A stretch of DNA of 64,000 bases from Peronospora farinosa (taxonomy: Eukaryota; Oomycota; Peronosporomycetes; Peronosporales; Peronosporaceae). Shown piece by piece: positions 1 through 9,721 of the stretch; within the stretch, counting starts at the first letter, position 1; each line of letters opens with the position of its first letter. The stretch lies in assembly GCA_947646735.1 (NCBI GenBank), contig CANTFK010000226.1:62001-126000 (forward strand). The letters run 5' to 3'. Under the pieces are notes generated by a model, which saw only the letters and a list, made by a program, of their open reading frames with translations, was not told where the DNA came from and made no database searches. Made by a program: the position numbers and the translations under genes.

Positions 1-424
1 CTAAGACAAGAAGGCACCGACGTCACGTAGAAGTTTCTCAACTTCTCGTGCGTGGTGCTTCGGTGTTTAGCAAATTCAAGACTGAGCTATATTTAATAAA
101 TTATAATTAAATATAAACTTATCTACTGATTGGTTATATATGTATATAGATCGGATACGCGACTCTTTTGAAGCGTATCCTGTCGCATGATCTTAAATCT
201 AGATTTAAGATCGCAACTGACGTCCTTCTGAGACGTCGCGATGCCTAGCTTCAACTAGCGTCATCCCTTCTTATGTGAATTCATCAATGGATATCACATT
301 CACGAGGGTGGATCACATTTGTGTATCGCACCCAAGTGACAGGTCAAAAGTAATCATGGATACTTTTGGACCAAACATTAAGTATATTACTTAATGTTTA
401 CGTGTAACTAGATGCCCTGTTACA
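1..424 (-). mobile_element. LTR of a Ty3/gypsy-type element, cut by window edge
   Basis: Read on the minus strand this starts TGTAACAG at 424 and runs off the left edge. From base 1 it matches 43843-43988, where the same LTR lies upstream of a PBS and a gag gene. Joining the overlapping pieces gives an LTR of about 600 bp. No purine tract precedes it (bases 425 onward), so it is more likely a 5' LTR or a solo LTR than a 3' LTR. The body of the element, if present, lies outside the window to the left. Flanking bases 425-429 (CATAC) would be its target duplication. Confidence 0.7.
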
Positions 425-1420
425 CATACTGATAGTCGATAGATGAAATTTCGACTGGATCAGCGTCAAAATTTGCCAATAGAGCGCGGCGATTCGTAGC
501 AGCCTTAGCCCAAATGGGAATATCAGGAAGAACAGAAGTCGTGTCAATTGATTCGGAAAGAAATTTATTGAAATCCAAAGCTAAGGAGGAGGAAGCAACA
601 TCACTGATCAAGTTTTCGAGATCAGGAAGCTCATTACCCACAGACATATCGCGAGCCAAAGGGGAGGACACCGAGGCGGCATCGACCACCTGTAAAGGCG
701 CGCGTAAAGACGAAGAGAATCCAGGAGGCGAGATCGAGGCGGGAAGCATATCCGAAGATTTCTTATCCAAAGAATACTTATTCGAAGATTTCTTATCCTA
801 GGTACTGGTCGGGGAGGAGGTCTGGCGTGCGGCATCCGTAGCGTGGTGTACAGAACCTGCAGCTTGACGTGCGGCATCTGCAGCTTGGCGTAGCCGAATA
901 GATGGTGGCGTAACGCGATTATAACGAAAAACTTTGTGGTTAATAATACACGCTCGTAACGACACCATACCATCTTCTGGGGACGGAAACTTAATGTCAC
1001 GCAGTGGGTCAGCAGCAGCTGGAACCAGAATAGCCGGTGCCTGACCTTGACCAAAGTAAACCGTGCGTTTACGGGATGGAAGCCCGTTACGCAGAAAAGT
1101 TGGGAGAATACAAGTGAGAGGAGCCCTCTTGCGTTCATACCACTCGAAAATCATAAGGTCAGTGAGCTCATTAGGTAGGCGCACTAAGTCCACGAAGTAA
1201 CGAGATCCATAATTAGAAAATCGTGCAATCTGGATATGCGTGCCAAATGCATTGAGCTTGACCAGGCTGAGTTTGGACGCCATATCGTAAGACGCACACG
1301 TAAAGCGGACTCCATAATTCGGGATGAGTTTAAAATTTTGAAGCAGACGAGCTTGGCGTGCGTCTTTCCACATCTAGGGTTGCAAATCTCTTTTGCAAGT
1401 TTATTAAGTACATCAGTCAA
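420..1420 (-). pseudogene. Unknown TE-like ORF truncated by the LTR
   Basis: A minus-strand reading frame covers 1373-801, meets one TAG at 798-800, and continues in the same frame to 420, about 317 codons in all. The final TAA lies inside the LTR terminus, so the LTR appears to have been inserted into this ORF and to supply its stop. Upstream of 1373 coding continues in another frame to about 1445 (around VVKQKDLTDVLNKLAKEI), indicating a frameshift. The middle contains RTVYFGQGQAP and PLRDIKF. It is vaguely reminiscent of N-terminal proteins of oomycete LINE-type elements, but I do not recognise a defined domain. The tail carries a repeated DKKSS peptide. Function is unknown, and an old non-LTR retroelement ORF is my best guess. 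Confidence 0.35.
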
Positions 1421-1943
1421 ATCTTTCTGCTTAACGACGCCAGAGAAAGGAATTCACATGCGATGGAGTTCCGAGGACGCCACCGGCGTGGGGGCCAGCT
1501 TTAAAGCGTTAGAACGAAGCGCATCCAAGTTGTTCGAAGCCAATTCCGCCTCACTTGCCTTCAACAGAGAATCAGTTGGAAGATGGCGAGAATACTCGGG
1601 GCGTCTTGGCGTCTGTCGAAGATTAGGCATGGTGCGTGAAAAACCAGTCGCTCTCGTAAGGGAATCTCCACCACGTGCAATATGCAGGAGCCGTCAGAAA
1701 AACAGTGAGGTAGATCCAAACGGAGAGCAAAAGAGAGGTCGTAGGGATAACGACAAAGGCAGCAAAGCGAAGCGAGGCGAGGCAAAGCGCGCAAACGACC
1801 CAAGCACGAGCGCAGCAAGCAACGAAGGGTGACAAGGCACACTGGGGCAGGTCGGCGTTGGGACGAACTGAGGCCGGAGGCGGAGTCGAAGGCTGGGGCT
1901 GAAGGCGGGGGGACGACGGTCGAGCAGGGCAGGAACGTGGTCG
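1421..1943. other. No recognisable gene; retroelement debris
   Basis: Overlapping open frames exist on both strands (plus to 1832, minus 1561-1950), but they are compositionally biased (R/K-rich one way, L/C/S-rich the other). They show no family motif and look like chance openings in GC-rich sequence between TE fragments. Confidence 0.4.
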
Positions 1944-2480
1944 CTGGCACCTTTCTAAAAAGGGCCTAACGCGATGGAAGAGGCAATTGACATTGCCTTA
2001 GTTGAGGAGCAATCCTACATGGCTCGTTTCTGGGCACGTGCGCGGAAAGGAGCAAATTGGGAAGTTGTGTCGACCAATTGTCTCTGTGCTGCGTGAAATG
2101 AAAGATAAGGAGATTAGTGAAACACAAATTGTGGATTAAGACCTGTTTTTGGACTCAGCACGCCCATTGCCTGACGTCGTGGTAGTACGAGTGGAAGGTG
2201 CGCTCTACTATACTAGCTGTGAGTACATCGAGCGCGTGGTGGAACGCGAGGTATGTTAACGCCATAAAGTTAATGTGGCTGTCCGCGGCGTAGTCATTGA
2301 CGCCAGCTCTATGATGGAGTGGGATACTACAACATTTAGATGATGAAACCACTGAAGTCAGAGCTGCGAGGGCAAGGCATTATGCTGGATATCGCGAACG
2401 CACGCGATCGTCTCCAGCTTCTACTTTAGAGCTTTGAGCTTTTTGTGAGTATTGTGCATTGGACCCTCGCATTGAATCTA
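1944..2480. pseudogene. Two gag scraps in inverted orientation
   Basis: Bases 1950-1975 read on the minus strand give PSR-stop-ALFRK. Bases from about 1978 read on the plus strand give DIALVEEQSY. In the gag copy at 42676-43622 both peptides belong to one protein on one strand (GPSRQALFRK followed by KIEDIALVEEQSYN). So an inversion joint lies at about 1975. The plus-strand part hits a stop at about 2094 and then decays, with stops in every frame to 2480. From about 2480 to 2616 nothing is recognisable. Confidence 0.5.
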
Positions 2481-2616
2481 AGGAATCCATCTCTGCCATC
2501 ACGTGCCGTCAGGCATTGACGCGGTCGTCCAAAGTGTCTTCCCTTTAATAGCTTGGAGACAAAAAGTAAAGAGTTGTGAGTTGTACGCAAGTGAATGTCC
2601 GTCAAGACCATACTCG

Positions 2617-2621
2617 ACAAC
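2617..2621. repeat. Target site duplication, left copy (ACAAC)
   Basis: ACAAC sits immediately before the TGTAAC start of the 5' LTR and is repeated at 10363-10367 immediately after the 3' LTR. This supports a genuine integration with both ends intact. Confidence 0.9.
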
Positions 2622-3262
2622 TGTAACGGGGTTACACGACGGTTGTAGCGTCTTTCCGAGAGTTTACGCTTCAAATCTCCTTTCTATTGCATATAATGCA
2701 TTATTATACTTCTCTTTAGAGAGGTATTAAGTATGAGCGTTATAATACGGTATTCGGTAATACCGTATCTTATCGATTGGGATTCGATAAATCACTAACG
2801 CTGTATTAAGTACATCATACACAGATGTTTAGACGATACGTCGTCCAATAGCAAAGTCTGCATATAATAATTACTATTATAGTAATTAATCTAGTGTAGT
2901 GTACTTAGAGTAGGACTATTCATAAAATCTTAAAGCATAAATATAATCAGTTCTCCTTTTGAGTTTAAGATCGCAAGTCGTTCTGACTTGCTCTCTTGTG
3001 CACTCTGTGCGTTGGTTCTCTGAACCCCTAAGCTTCTAGCTTGTTCTTGCACTCTGTGCGTTGGTTCTCTGAACCTTAAGCATATTGCTTTATTGACTAA
3101 AAGTCTCTTTCCTAATTCCTTAGAACAGGGTGACTTTAAGTCGTTTAATTAGTTCCTTAGAACTAAGTGGCTTTTAGCCTTTACTCTATTTAGTTCTCTA
3201 GAGCTAAGAGGCTTCCAGCCGAAAGTCTTCCTCTGGCTAAAGAGCTGTATAGCTCCGCTACA
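2622..3262 (+). repeat. 5' LTR of the chromovirus-type element
   Basis: Begins TGTAACGGGG and ends CTACA; aligned without gaps to 9722-10362. Internally it carries a near-duplicate block around 2995-3095 (a CACTCTGTGCGTTGGTTCTC stretch, twice) and many short inverted motifs. Confidence 0.93.
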
Positions 3263-3264
3263 CT

Positions 3265-3282
3265 TTGTAGCACTAGTAGTCA
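3265..3282 (+). promoter_or_regulatory. Primer binding site (one mismatch from TGG)
   Basis: Two bases after the LTR the sequence reads TTGTAGCACTAGTAGTC. The related element at 43647-43664 has TGGTAGCACTAGTAGTCC in the equivalent place, which is the form expected for pairing with a tRNA ending in CCA. This copy therefore looks like the same PBS with TGG changed to TTG. I cannot name the tRNA. Confidence 0.6.
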
Positions 3283-3322
3283 ATCCTACACCTGAGTCTT
3301 TAAAGACTGACCCTCTGTGAGA

Positions 3323-4324
3323 ATGGAGAATCAAAATCACCTCTCTGAGGCACAACGACTCGCCTTAGATAAACAATCTGCGTTCGTCGGGCCCGATCAA
3401 ATCGAGGCCCTTTTGGCCCAAGGCCCCGAGGTTCTAAATGCTCGTCTTGAGGCCTTTATGCGTTATGAGGCAACGCTCCTCGGGCAGGTCCATGACCAGG
3501 CAGCGTCAGCCGCGCCTATACAGTACATTCCGGTACCTGTGACCGATGCAGAGCCAAAGGCTCGTCCACTTGTTTTAAATGTAAAGACCTTCGAGGGGAA
3601 GGAGGGAGAGAATTTTTTCCTCTGGATCCGAGAAGTTGAAATGGCAATGGATGCCGCCATGCTTGTATCCGATAAGCAACGAGTTGGCTTGGCCATTTCT
3701 AAGCTCGGTGGAAGAGCTAGAGAGTGGGCTCTAACGAGCGATGTCTCTGTAAATGCTGCATTTCCCACATGGGAAATGCTTAAAAAGCAATTAACTTGGG
3801 TGTTTGCACCGCCTAATCAGGCTTATCGTGTGCGCTCACGCTTCCTAGCTACCCGACAGGGTAAGAAAGAATTGTCGGACTATGTCCAAGAGTTGAGAAC
3901 TCTCATTGCTGCTATGCAGCAGGACCCACTGGCAGAGGAAGTCCGAGTAACCATTTTTATGGAAGGACTTCGCACTGAGGTCGCCAGGACGGAAGTTTTC
4001 CGTGTCCAGCCTTCAACTTTTGAGGAGGCAGTAAGCGTAGCATTTAACGCTGAATTCAATTTTAAATCTGCTCGATATGGTCTGCCCTGGTATCAATCAA
4101 ATACCTCTAATAAGGCGGAACCCATGGATCTCAGCCATGCTGAAGAAGCTGAGCTTCAAGCTGCTGAACAGCAAGGTAACATCCGTAGATGTTATATGTG
4201 CGGAAGCACTAGGCATCTCCGCCCTAGCTGTCCGTTGCGAAAGCAACGTTCAAATCGGCAAAGCCGAAACCCTGCTCCTAGCCAAAAGGCGAGCACCACA
4301 GGGGAAAACGTCAACTCCCAGTAG
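3323..4324 (+). CDS. gag: Gag polyprotein of the Ty3/gypsy element
   Basis: 333 codons from the ATG at 3323; the frame is open six bases further up, but only through a GTG. Residues about 70-260 are a retrotransposon Gag domain ([40 protein letters not shown]). Residues about 288-301 are one CX2CX4HX4C zinc knuckle ([14 protein letters not shown]). It would form the cytoplasmic particle and bind element RNA. The pol frame lies in the -1 register and is open from 4282, so the genes overlap by 43 bp. That arrangement suits -1 frameshift expression, though I see no textbook slippery heptamer in the gag register. This is the only intact long ORF of the element besides the integrase part. Confidence 0.9.
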   Translation: MENQNHLSEAQRLALDKQSAFVGPDQIEALLAQGPEVLNARLEAFMRYEATLLGQVHDQAASAAPIQYIPVPVTDAEPKARPLVLNVKTFEGKEGENFFLWIREVEMAMDAAMLVSDKQRVGLAISKLGGRAREWALTSDVSVNAAFPTWEMLKKQLTWVFAPPNQAYRVRSRFLATRQGKKELSDYVQELRTLIAAMQQDPLAEEVRVTIFMEGLRTEVARTEVFRVQPSTFEEAVSVAFNAEFNFKSARYGLPWYQSNTSNKAEPMDLSHAEEAELQAAEQQGNIRRCYMCGSTRHLRPSCPLRKQRSNRQSRNPAPSQKASTTGENVNSQ

Positions 4325-6099
4325 GCGCGGGGCGCCCTACTGGGAAAGAACTAAGTTCTGTTGAATCTTTAGGAGGTAAAGGTAAACAGGGCTTAGCCCC
4401 AGGTGGTTCTGTGGATGCTCCCATAGAACAAAATTACAAGCCAGGCTTGTTGGTTGTGTCGGCAACCGTTAAGGGTTTTGAGGAACCATGGTCAATTTTA
4501 ATTGCCTCAGGGGTGTCAGGGAATTATGTCCGACGTCGCTCCCTTGAGGGGAGTCAGCTGTATTCTGAGGCGCTAGAAGCGCAAGAGGGTGACAGTATAA
4601 CCGTACGTCTCGCTACCGGTGTACGTGTCACCGTTCCTAAAGTTCCGTTGAACTTAGGTGTGAAGTTCTTAGACTTCAATAGCGTTGAACGATGTCTTGT
4701 CCTAGATTTGGACTCGAGATATGATCTCATTCTCGGTATGGCCTGGCTGGAACGCCATGAGCCGTGGATCGATTGGAGATCCAAAACTTTAGGCGCAACG
4801 CGCGATGTTCCTAGCGAAGCTTTGGAGAGTCATGAACCCACCTTCGCTAGAAAACAAAAGTGCTATTGGCGCGAGCCATTAATTGATTCAGTTAGTGTGC
4901 TGGACATTGGAGTGTCTGAGTTGATAAACTCCGATGTCAACAATAATAGTGTCGAGCAGAGCTCAATGACACTTAGTGGAACGGCACGTATTCCGTTGAG
5001 TGATACTCAAAGTAATATTGAGACACTGGATGTCGGTAATGACATCGGCTCTCGTATAGAGCAAGTGAAGGTCGATGACCTTGTTAGTGATATTGGCTGT
5101 AAATGCGATTCACTGGATGTCGATAATGACATCGGCTCTCGTATAGAGCAAGTGAAGGTCGATAACCTTGTTAGTGAAGTCACTGGTACTAGTGACCCAC
5201 TGGGTGTCGGTAATGACATTGGCCCTCGCATAGGGCAGGTAAACGACAAGGGGTCTGTTGACCTTGGGGATGATAATATCCCAAGTACTTTGAAAAGTAC
5301 GGTCTCGTCAATGAGACGGCAGCGTCGCCAGATGGCGGCTGCGAGACGCAAAGCGTCTGTTTTATCGCATAGTAATGTCAATGACCAGTTGTACACCCTG
5401 GTCAACGGAGTGACAGGTGATGTAGATGGTGAGGTTGACCTTGAGGCCCTCCCATCATTAAATGCTCTTTTAGAGCTAGACGAAATGTCTGTGGATGAAT
5501 TTCATCAGGCCTTGAAGGCAGGTGCTCTATCCGATATGGTGGTCATTCGACCTAACCTCGAGCTGAACTCATCCTCGCTTGTCGATGAGACAGTCCTTGA
5601 AAATACCAAAGCGGCACTAAGTGCACGTAGTGGGGCATCTATTCTGAAAAACCCTTCAGATCCCTACTATTCTTTGGTAAAGGAATTCCAGGACGTGGTG
5701 TGTCACGATCCACCGTCGGTTCTACCACCTGATAGGGGCGTACGTCATGAAATTGACTTGGTTCCCGGAACCAAATACTGTGTAACACGGCAGTGGCCTT
5801 TACCCAAAGAACAGTGTGACGTCATTGACGAGTTCTTTCGTGCAAAGCACGCGGCGGGCATGGTGCGCGAGAGCAAATCTCCACACTCGACACCCACTTT
5901 CTGTGTTAAGAAACCAAATGGTAAATGGCGTATCGTTTATGCTTATAATAAGCTCAATGCAGCCACTATACCTGCACAGACGCCAATACCTAGAAAGGAT
6001 GTTCTTCAGAACAATATGGTCGGTTTTACCATGTACAGTGCGCTCGACTTAGTCGATGGTTATTACCAATTACTCCGGCTACGTTTAACCGTTTGGTGA
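4282..6099 (+). pseudogene. pol: Pol 5' part: protease and start of RT (frameshifted)
   Basis: The frame is open from 4282 and no ATG is needed if it is expressed by frameshift. The protease region, about 4450-4760, has the pepsin-like core [12 protein letters not shown]. The family motif is DSGAS, so the catalytic Asp is Ala here (GCC at 4502-4504). [17 protein letters not shown] follows. A variable spacer holds an 87-bp repeat (5029-5289). RT begins about 5740 ([25 protein letters not shown]) and has motif A ([14 protein letters not shown], catalytic Asp). At about 6073 the frame jumps directly to the equivalent of PATFNRLV downstream, so roughly 30 codons of RT including motif B are deleted out of frame, giving the early stop. 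Confidence 0.85.
5029..5289 (+). repeat. 87-bp coding tandem repeat (3 copies) in pol spacer
   Basis: GATGTCGGTAATGACATCGG-like starts occur at 5029, 5116 and 5203, exactly 87 bp apart (29 residues, core [13 protein letters not shown]). Units 1 and 2 are nearly identical; unit 3 is more diverged. The period keeps the frame open. Confidence 0.9.
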
Positions 6100-6743
6100 C
6101 GCAATTGTTTCGACCCCATCGAAGTTATGCACAGACGTATTTTGATGACATTTTTGTCCATAGCCGAGCTGAACATGGGCGGTCAGATATTGAGAACCAT
6201 ATTGTTCATTTACGAGCAGTGCTCGAGTGCATGCGCACTAATAAATTATATGCTAATGCATCTAAGTGCATCTTCGGAGCCGAAGAGATTCCCTTTCTAG
6301 GGTGCTTCATTGGGAAGCGGGGCCTACGAGCGGATCCCACCAAAGTCAAAGCCATAGTCGATTGGCCTGTTCCACAGTCTCAGAAGGACTTGCGTAAATG
6401 GCTTGGCCTTGCCAATTACTTACACAAGTATAGCGAGAATTACGCTAATATGGCTCGGCCATTATCCAATCTCCTTAAAAAGGATGTGGAATGGTGTTGG
6501 CATGCTCAACACGAAGATGCTTTTCAAGCGGTGAAGGCGAGCCTTCTACATGCTCCTATTTTGGCTTTGCCAGACCCTGACCGACCGTTTAGCGTCGTCT
6601 GTGACGCATCGGACTTTGCCATTGGCAGTGCTCTGTTACAATCAGATGATGAAGGCCGTGAGCGTGTAATCGCTTTTGAATCTCGCCAGCTGAAAGCTGC
6701 AGAAAAAACTATCCAGTTCATGACAAAGAGCTACTTGCGATGA
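6093..6743 (+). pseudogene. pol: Pol middle: RT C-terminus and RNase H start
   Basis: Continues the polyprotein in the third frame after the RT deletion. It contains the RT catalytic YFDD (TYFDDIFVHS), then IPFLGCFIG, the thumb/connection region (LRKWLGLANYLHKY) and the RNase H opening with an intact DAS motif (VVCDASDFAIGSALLQ). It stops at 6741 because a run of A residues at 6703-6708 is one base short. The next frame continues in register with KELLAMKYALVKF. A homopolymer indel could be a real mutation or a sequencing error. Confidence 0.85.
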
Positions 6744-8764
6744 AGTATGCCCTGGTCAAATTCAGAGTTCATCTGCTGGGCTCAAAGCCTTTTGGGATCT
6801 ATACCGATCATTCGTCGTTACGCACTGCGACTCATTCGCCGCATCTCTCGCAGAGAATGGCCAGATGGCTGTCATTCTTTGCCGAATATAATTTTGAGGT
6901 GAAATATAAGCCGGGCAAGCAAAATGCTTTGGCTGATGCGTTGTCACGCAGACCTGATTATGAGCTTGCTCATGTGACGACGTTGTCGTCTTCTATCACA
7001 GATCTCATTCGTACGGCGTATGCTAAAGATGATCACTGTATAGCGTTGCTACATGCTCTTGGCAGTGAGGAGTTTAAAGACTCGGACATTAAATTGTCGG
7101 CACGATTACGTGCGAGCCTCCATCGATATTCTATCGATCAGGGGCTGTTGTACTATCGTACAGATGTAGCGAATCCTCCGCGTATTGTAGTTCCTCATGA
7201 CGAGGACCTGAAGTATCGTATCCTCTATGAGGTACATGACACCGCCATCGGTGGTCATTTGGGTCGCGAAAAGACCTATGGGGCAGTATGCCAAATTATT
7301 GATGGCCCAAATTATACAAATGGGTTGAGTACATATGTGCGCACGTGTGAAACGTGTCAACGGGTGAAACCCTCGCCCCATTCGGCAGCGCCGCTGGCTA
7401 GTTTGCCTATTCCCACTGGGTGCTGGGATTCCATTAGTATGGACTTTGTATTTGGCCTACCGAAAGATTCGCATGGCAATACAGGTATTGTGGTCTTTGT
7501 TGACCGTTTGAGCAAGATGGCTCACTTAGCGGCTGTGCCAGATTCGATCGATGGTATGGGTACAGCGGAGCTGTTTATCGATCGGGTGTTTCGCCAACAT
7601 GGCTTGCCAGTGGCAATTGTTTCTGATCGTGATCCGCGTTTTACGAGTAAATTTTGGAAGTCCGTCTTCCAGGTGCTGGGCACCCGTTTGGACATGTCCA
7701 CGGCGGATCATCCGCAGACCGATGGTCAAACTGAACGCGTAAATCGCGTTGTTGAAGATATCCTACGCAGCGTTTGTGCTGAAACACCTAAGCGATGGAG
7801 CGCTATGCTCCCTGTAGTTGAGTTTGCACTCAATAATTCCGTGCACGCCTCTACCGGCTACACTCCGTTCTATGTCAATGGCCTCACACACCCACGCGTT
7901 CCGTCAACGCTACCACCGAGGGGTGCAGGGCTTGGTGGGGGAGAGGTTGCCGATCGGCTTGCTGATGTCAGCCCTAATACTGTTAGGAAACAGGTAAATG
8001 CGTTTCTCGCAACGCGACTAAATGTCTTACGACATGTGCAAGATGCAATGGCTGATAGTCAATATAAGCAAAAGGAATATGCAGATGCGAAAGGCAGAAG
8101 TTGTATTGATGATTATGAGGTCGGGGACCAAGTATTACTTCATGCGAAAAACCTACCTACCAATGTAGTATCCGCTGTCTTTAAGACGAAGTTGCACCCG
8201 CGCTTTATCGGACCCTTTAAGGTCATTGCCAAGAAAGGCACAGCGTATACGCTTATCTTGCCGCGCAAATTGCGTACACATCCTGTGTTCTATGTCGCCA
8301 TGTTGAAACCTTATCGGGATCCGTCCCAAATAGACGCTAAGGCGCTCGCGCCGGGCCCATTGGCATTGTCGCGGGACGAAGCATCTGCGCCAACATGTCA
8401 AGCTGACCCTGCATTCGGGTCCGACTCTCTTCCAGGGACGCAAGCCGGGAGTTCATCGTCTGCCTCTCCTCACGAAGGGACCGCACCTCCTGAACAAGCT
8501 CGGCATGAGCTTGTACCGATACACCGGCCTCCTCCTCCTTTGCTCGATGCGCAGGGGAACCTGCAGTTCCATGTGGAGCGTCTACTGCAGAAGCGTCGCC
8601 GCCATGGTCAAAACCAGTATCTGGTGAAATGGCGGGGTTATCCCGAATCATGGAATTCATGGGAATTTGAGACTCCCCTTCGGCAGGATTGCCCGTACGC
8701 CGTGGACGTTTTTGAGCGTCGTGCGCAGGGTCTGCCTGTTGGCGCTGACGCTTCTCACCAGTAA
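6740..8764 (+). CDS. pol: Pol 3' part: RNase H end, integrase, chromodomain
   Basis: About 674 codons. RNase H ends with YTDHSSLR and KYKPGKQNALADALSRR. The integrase zinc domain reads HDTAIGGHLGREKT through CETCQRVKP. Between these (about 7290-7335) residues look out of register while both flanks fit, which suggests a compensating +1/-1 indel pair. The catalytic core has Asp in SMDFVFG, Asp in VSDRDPRF and Glu in QTERVNR, with 35 residues between the last two (DD35E). A GPF/Y-like segment (FIGPFKVIAKKG) and a proline/serine-rich linker precede a C-terminal chromodomain (FHVERLLQKRRRH, QYLVKWRGYPESWNSWEF). The ATG at 6740 is an artefact of the upstream frameshift, not a true start. Confidence 0.88.
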   Translation: MKYALVKFRVHLLGSKPFGIYTDHSSLRTATHSPHLSQRMARWLSFFAEYNFEVKYKPGKQNALADALSRRPDYELAHVTTLSSSITDLIRTAYAKDDHCIALLHALGSEEFKDSDIKLSARLRASLHRYSIDQGLLYYRTDVANPPRIVVPHDEDLKYRILYEVHDTAIGGHLGREKTYGAVCQIIDGPNYTNGLSTYVRTCETCQRVKPSPHSAAPLASLPIPTGCWDSISMDFVFGLPKDSHGNTGIVVFVDRLSKMAHLAAVPDSIDGMGTAELFIDRVFRQHGLPVAIVSDRDPRFTSKFWKSVFQVLGTRLDMSTADHPQTDGQTERVNRVVEDILRSVCAETPKRWSAMLPVVEFALNNSVHASTGYTPFYVNGLTHPRVPSTLPPRGAGLGGGEVADRLADVSPNTVRKQVNAFLATRLNVLRHVQDAMADSQYKQKEYADAKGRSCIDDYEVGDQVLLHAKNLPTNVVSAVFKTKLHPRFIGPFKVIAKKGTAYTLILPRKLRTHPVFYVAMLKPYRDPSQIDAKALAPGPLALSRDEASAPTCQADPAFGSDSLPGTQAGSSSSASPHEGTAPPEQARHELVPIHRPPPPLLDAQGNLQFHVERLLQKRRRHGQNQYLVKWRGYPESWNSWEFETPLRQDCPYAVDVFERRAQGLPVGADASHQ

Positions 8765-8797
8765 TGGTGAGGTAGGCGGGTTAGCGGCCTCGGGCTG

Positions 8798-9627
8798 TCA
8801 TGAACTCGCGGCTACAGGGGTAGCCGAAACATTGGGCTGCTGGGTAGCAGGCGCATAATGCGTTCGTTGGGATTTCAATTTTCCCCGGGCCTTTAATTTA
8901 GCGTAATCATAACGCATCTTCCGCTCAAGTCGAACATCTGCCACATCGGCACTTGCCCGTAGGGCCCACATGCTGCTTAAACGTCGCGCATAATGCGCCC
9001 AGCGGCTGAAAGCCGTGTCTTCTTCTTCCTCGGTTTCCCCCGCGAACAGAAGGATGGGAACACCCTTCATCGGAGGAACTGGCGCACCGCGCACTTGCCT
9101 ATAAAGGCGTGCCAAGTATTGGCTTTGAGTAGTGATATGGGGCTCCAGATATCGTTGTCGAAGTGCCGTGCGTGTGGCAACATCCTCAGGTGAAATGGCC
9201 TCAGGCCCAATGGTCCAACCAGAAAGGGAATGCCCAGATGCTTCCTTTAGACGTTCTTCCACCGTAGGTGGCTTGAACCTGTACTGTCGGTGGTCCTGCA
9301 GCCGCGTCATGTTCTTCGTTCGGCGCTTGGCGCCTTCCTCTTGGTCGATGGACCGCTGTTGCTGCTCGTCGAGTGGGTTAGTAACCGTCGCCGTTGATGA
9401 TACGTCAGGCGGGTCACGTAACGCTGTTAGCGCATCTGCTGCACCACGTTCAGGGAACGGATTCGGTGCATGACTAGTGTCATCTTCACCCGTGAGTGTG
9501 GCTTATCGGGTCCCACAAAGACGGTGTCACTTTCGTAATCAACCGCTTCGTCAAGGTTGTCTTCAATGAGGTCCCGAAGAGTCTGTGACTCACTGCCAGG
9601 AGGCGTCATGTTATGTGCCGTGAACAA
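8798..9627 (-). pseudogene. Antisense ORF between pol and 3' LTR
   Basis: A minus-strand protein runs from ATG 9627 to 9427 and, after one frameshift at about 9450, from there to the stop at 8798, about 275 residues in total. It converges on pol with a 33-bp gap. It is rich in charged residues (QQQRSIDQEEGAKRRTKN; DVRLERKMRYDYAKLKARGK) and contains LRQRYLEPHITTQSQYLARL. I know no family for it. Its size, and the fact that only one frameshift is needed over 830 bp, argue for past coding. A second LTR element in this window also carries an antisense ORF in the same place. Confidence 0.55.
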
Positions 9628-9708
9628 AACCGTGAGGTTTTAAGCGTTCGCTAAAGCACTACCTCTACGAGGAAAGATGTCGAGTGACATTCTATGGGAA
9701 CGTCAGTC

Positions 9709-9721
9709 TGGTGGGGGAGGG
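9709..9721 (+). promoter_or_regulatory. Polypurine tract
   Basis: TGGTGGGGGAGGG lies directly before the TGTAAC of the 3' LTR, the expected plus-strand primer for reverse transcription. Confidence 0.85.

Noticed and set aside
1236..1832. 198-codon plus-strand ORF
   Set aside because: It lies opposite the better-supported minus-strand frame over its first part and is low-complexity Arg/Lys-rich in the rest.
4300..4312. GGGGAAAAC as a -1 frameshift slippery site between gag and pol
   Set aside because: The heptamer GGGAAAA is in register with the pol frame, not the gag frame, so it would not serve the needed shift.
8337..8660. Minus-strand ORF opposite the pol C-terminus
   Set aside because: It lies wholly inside the integrase-chromodomain coding region, whose motifs are clear. 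Treated as a shadow.
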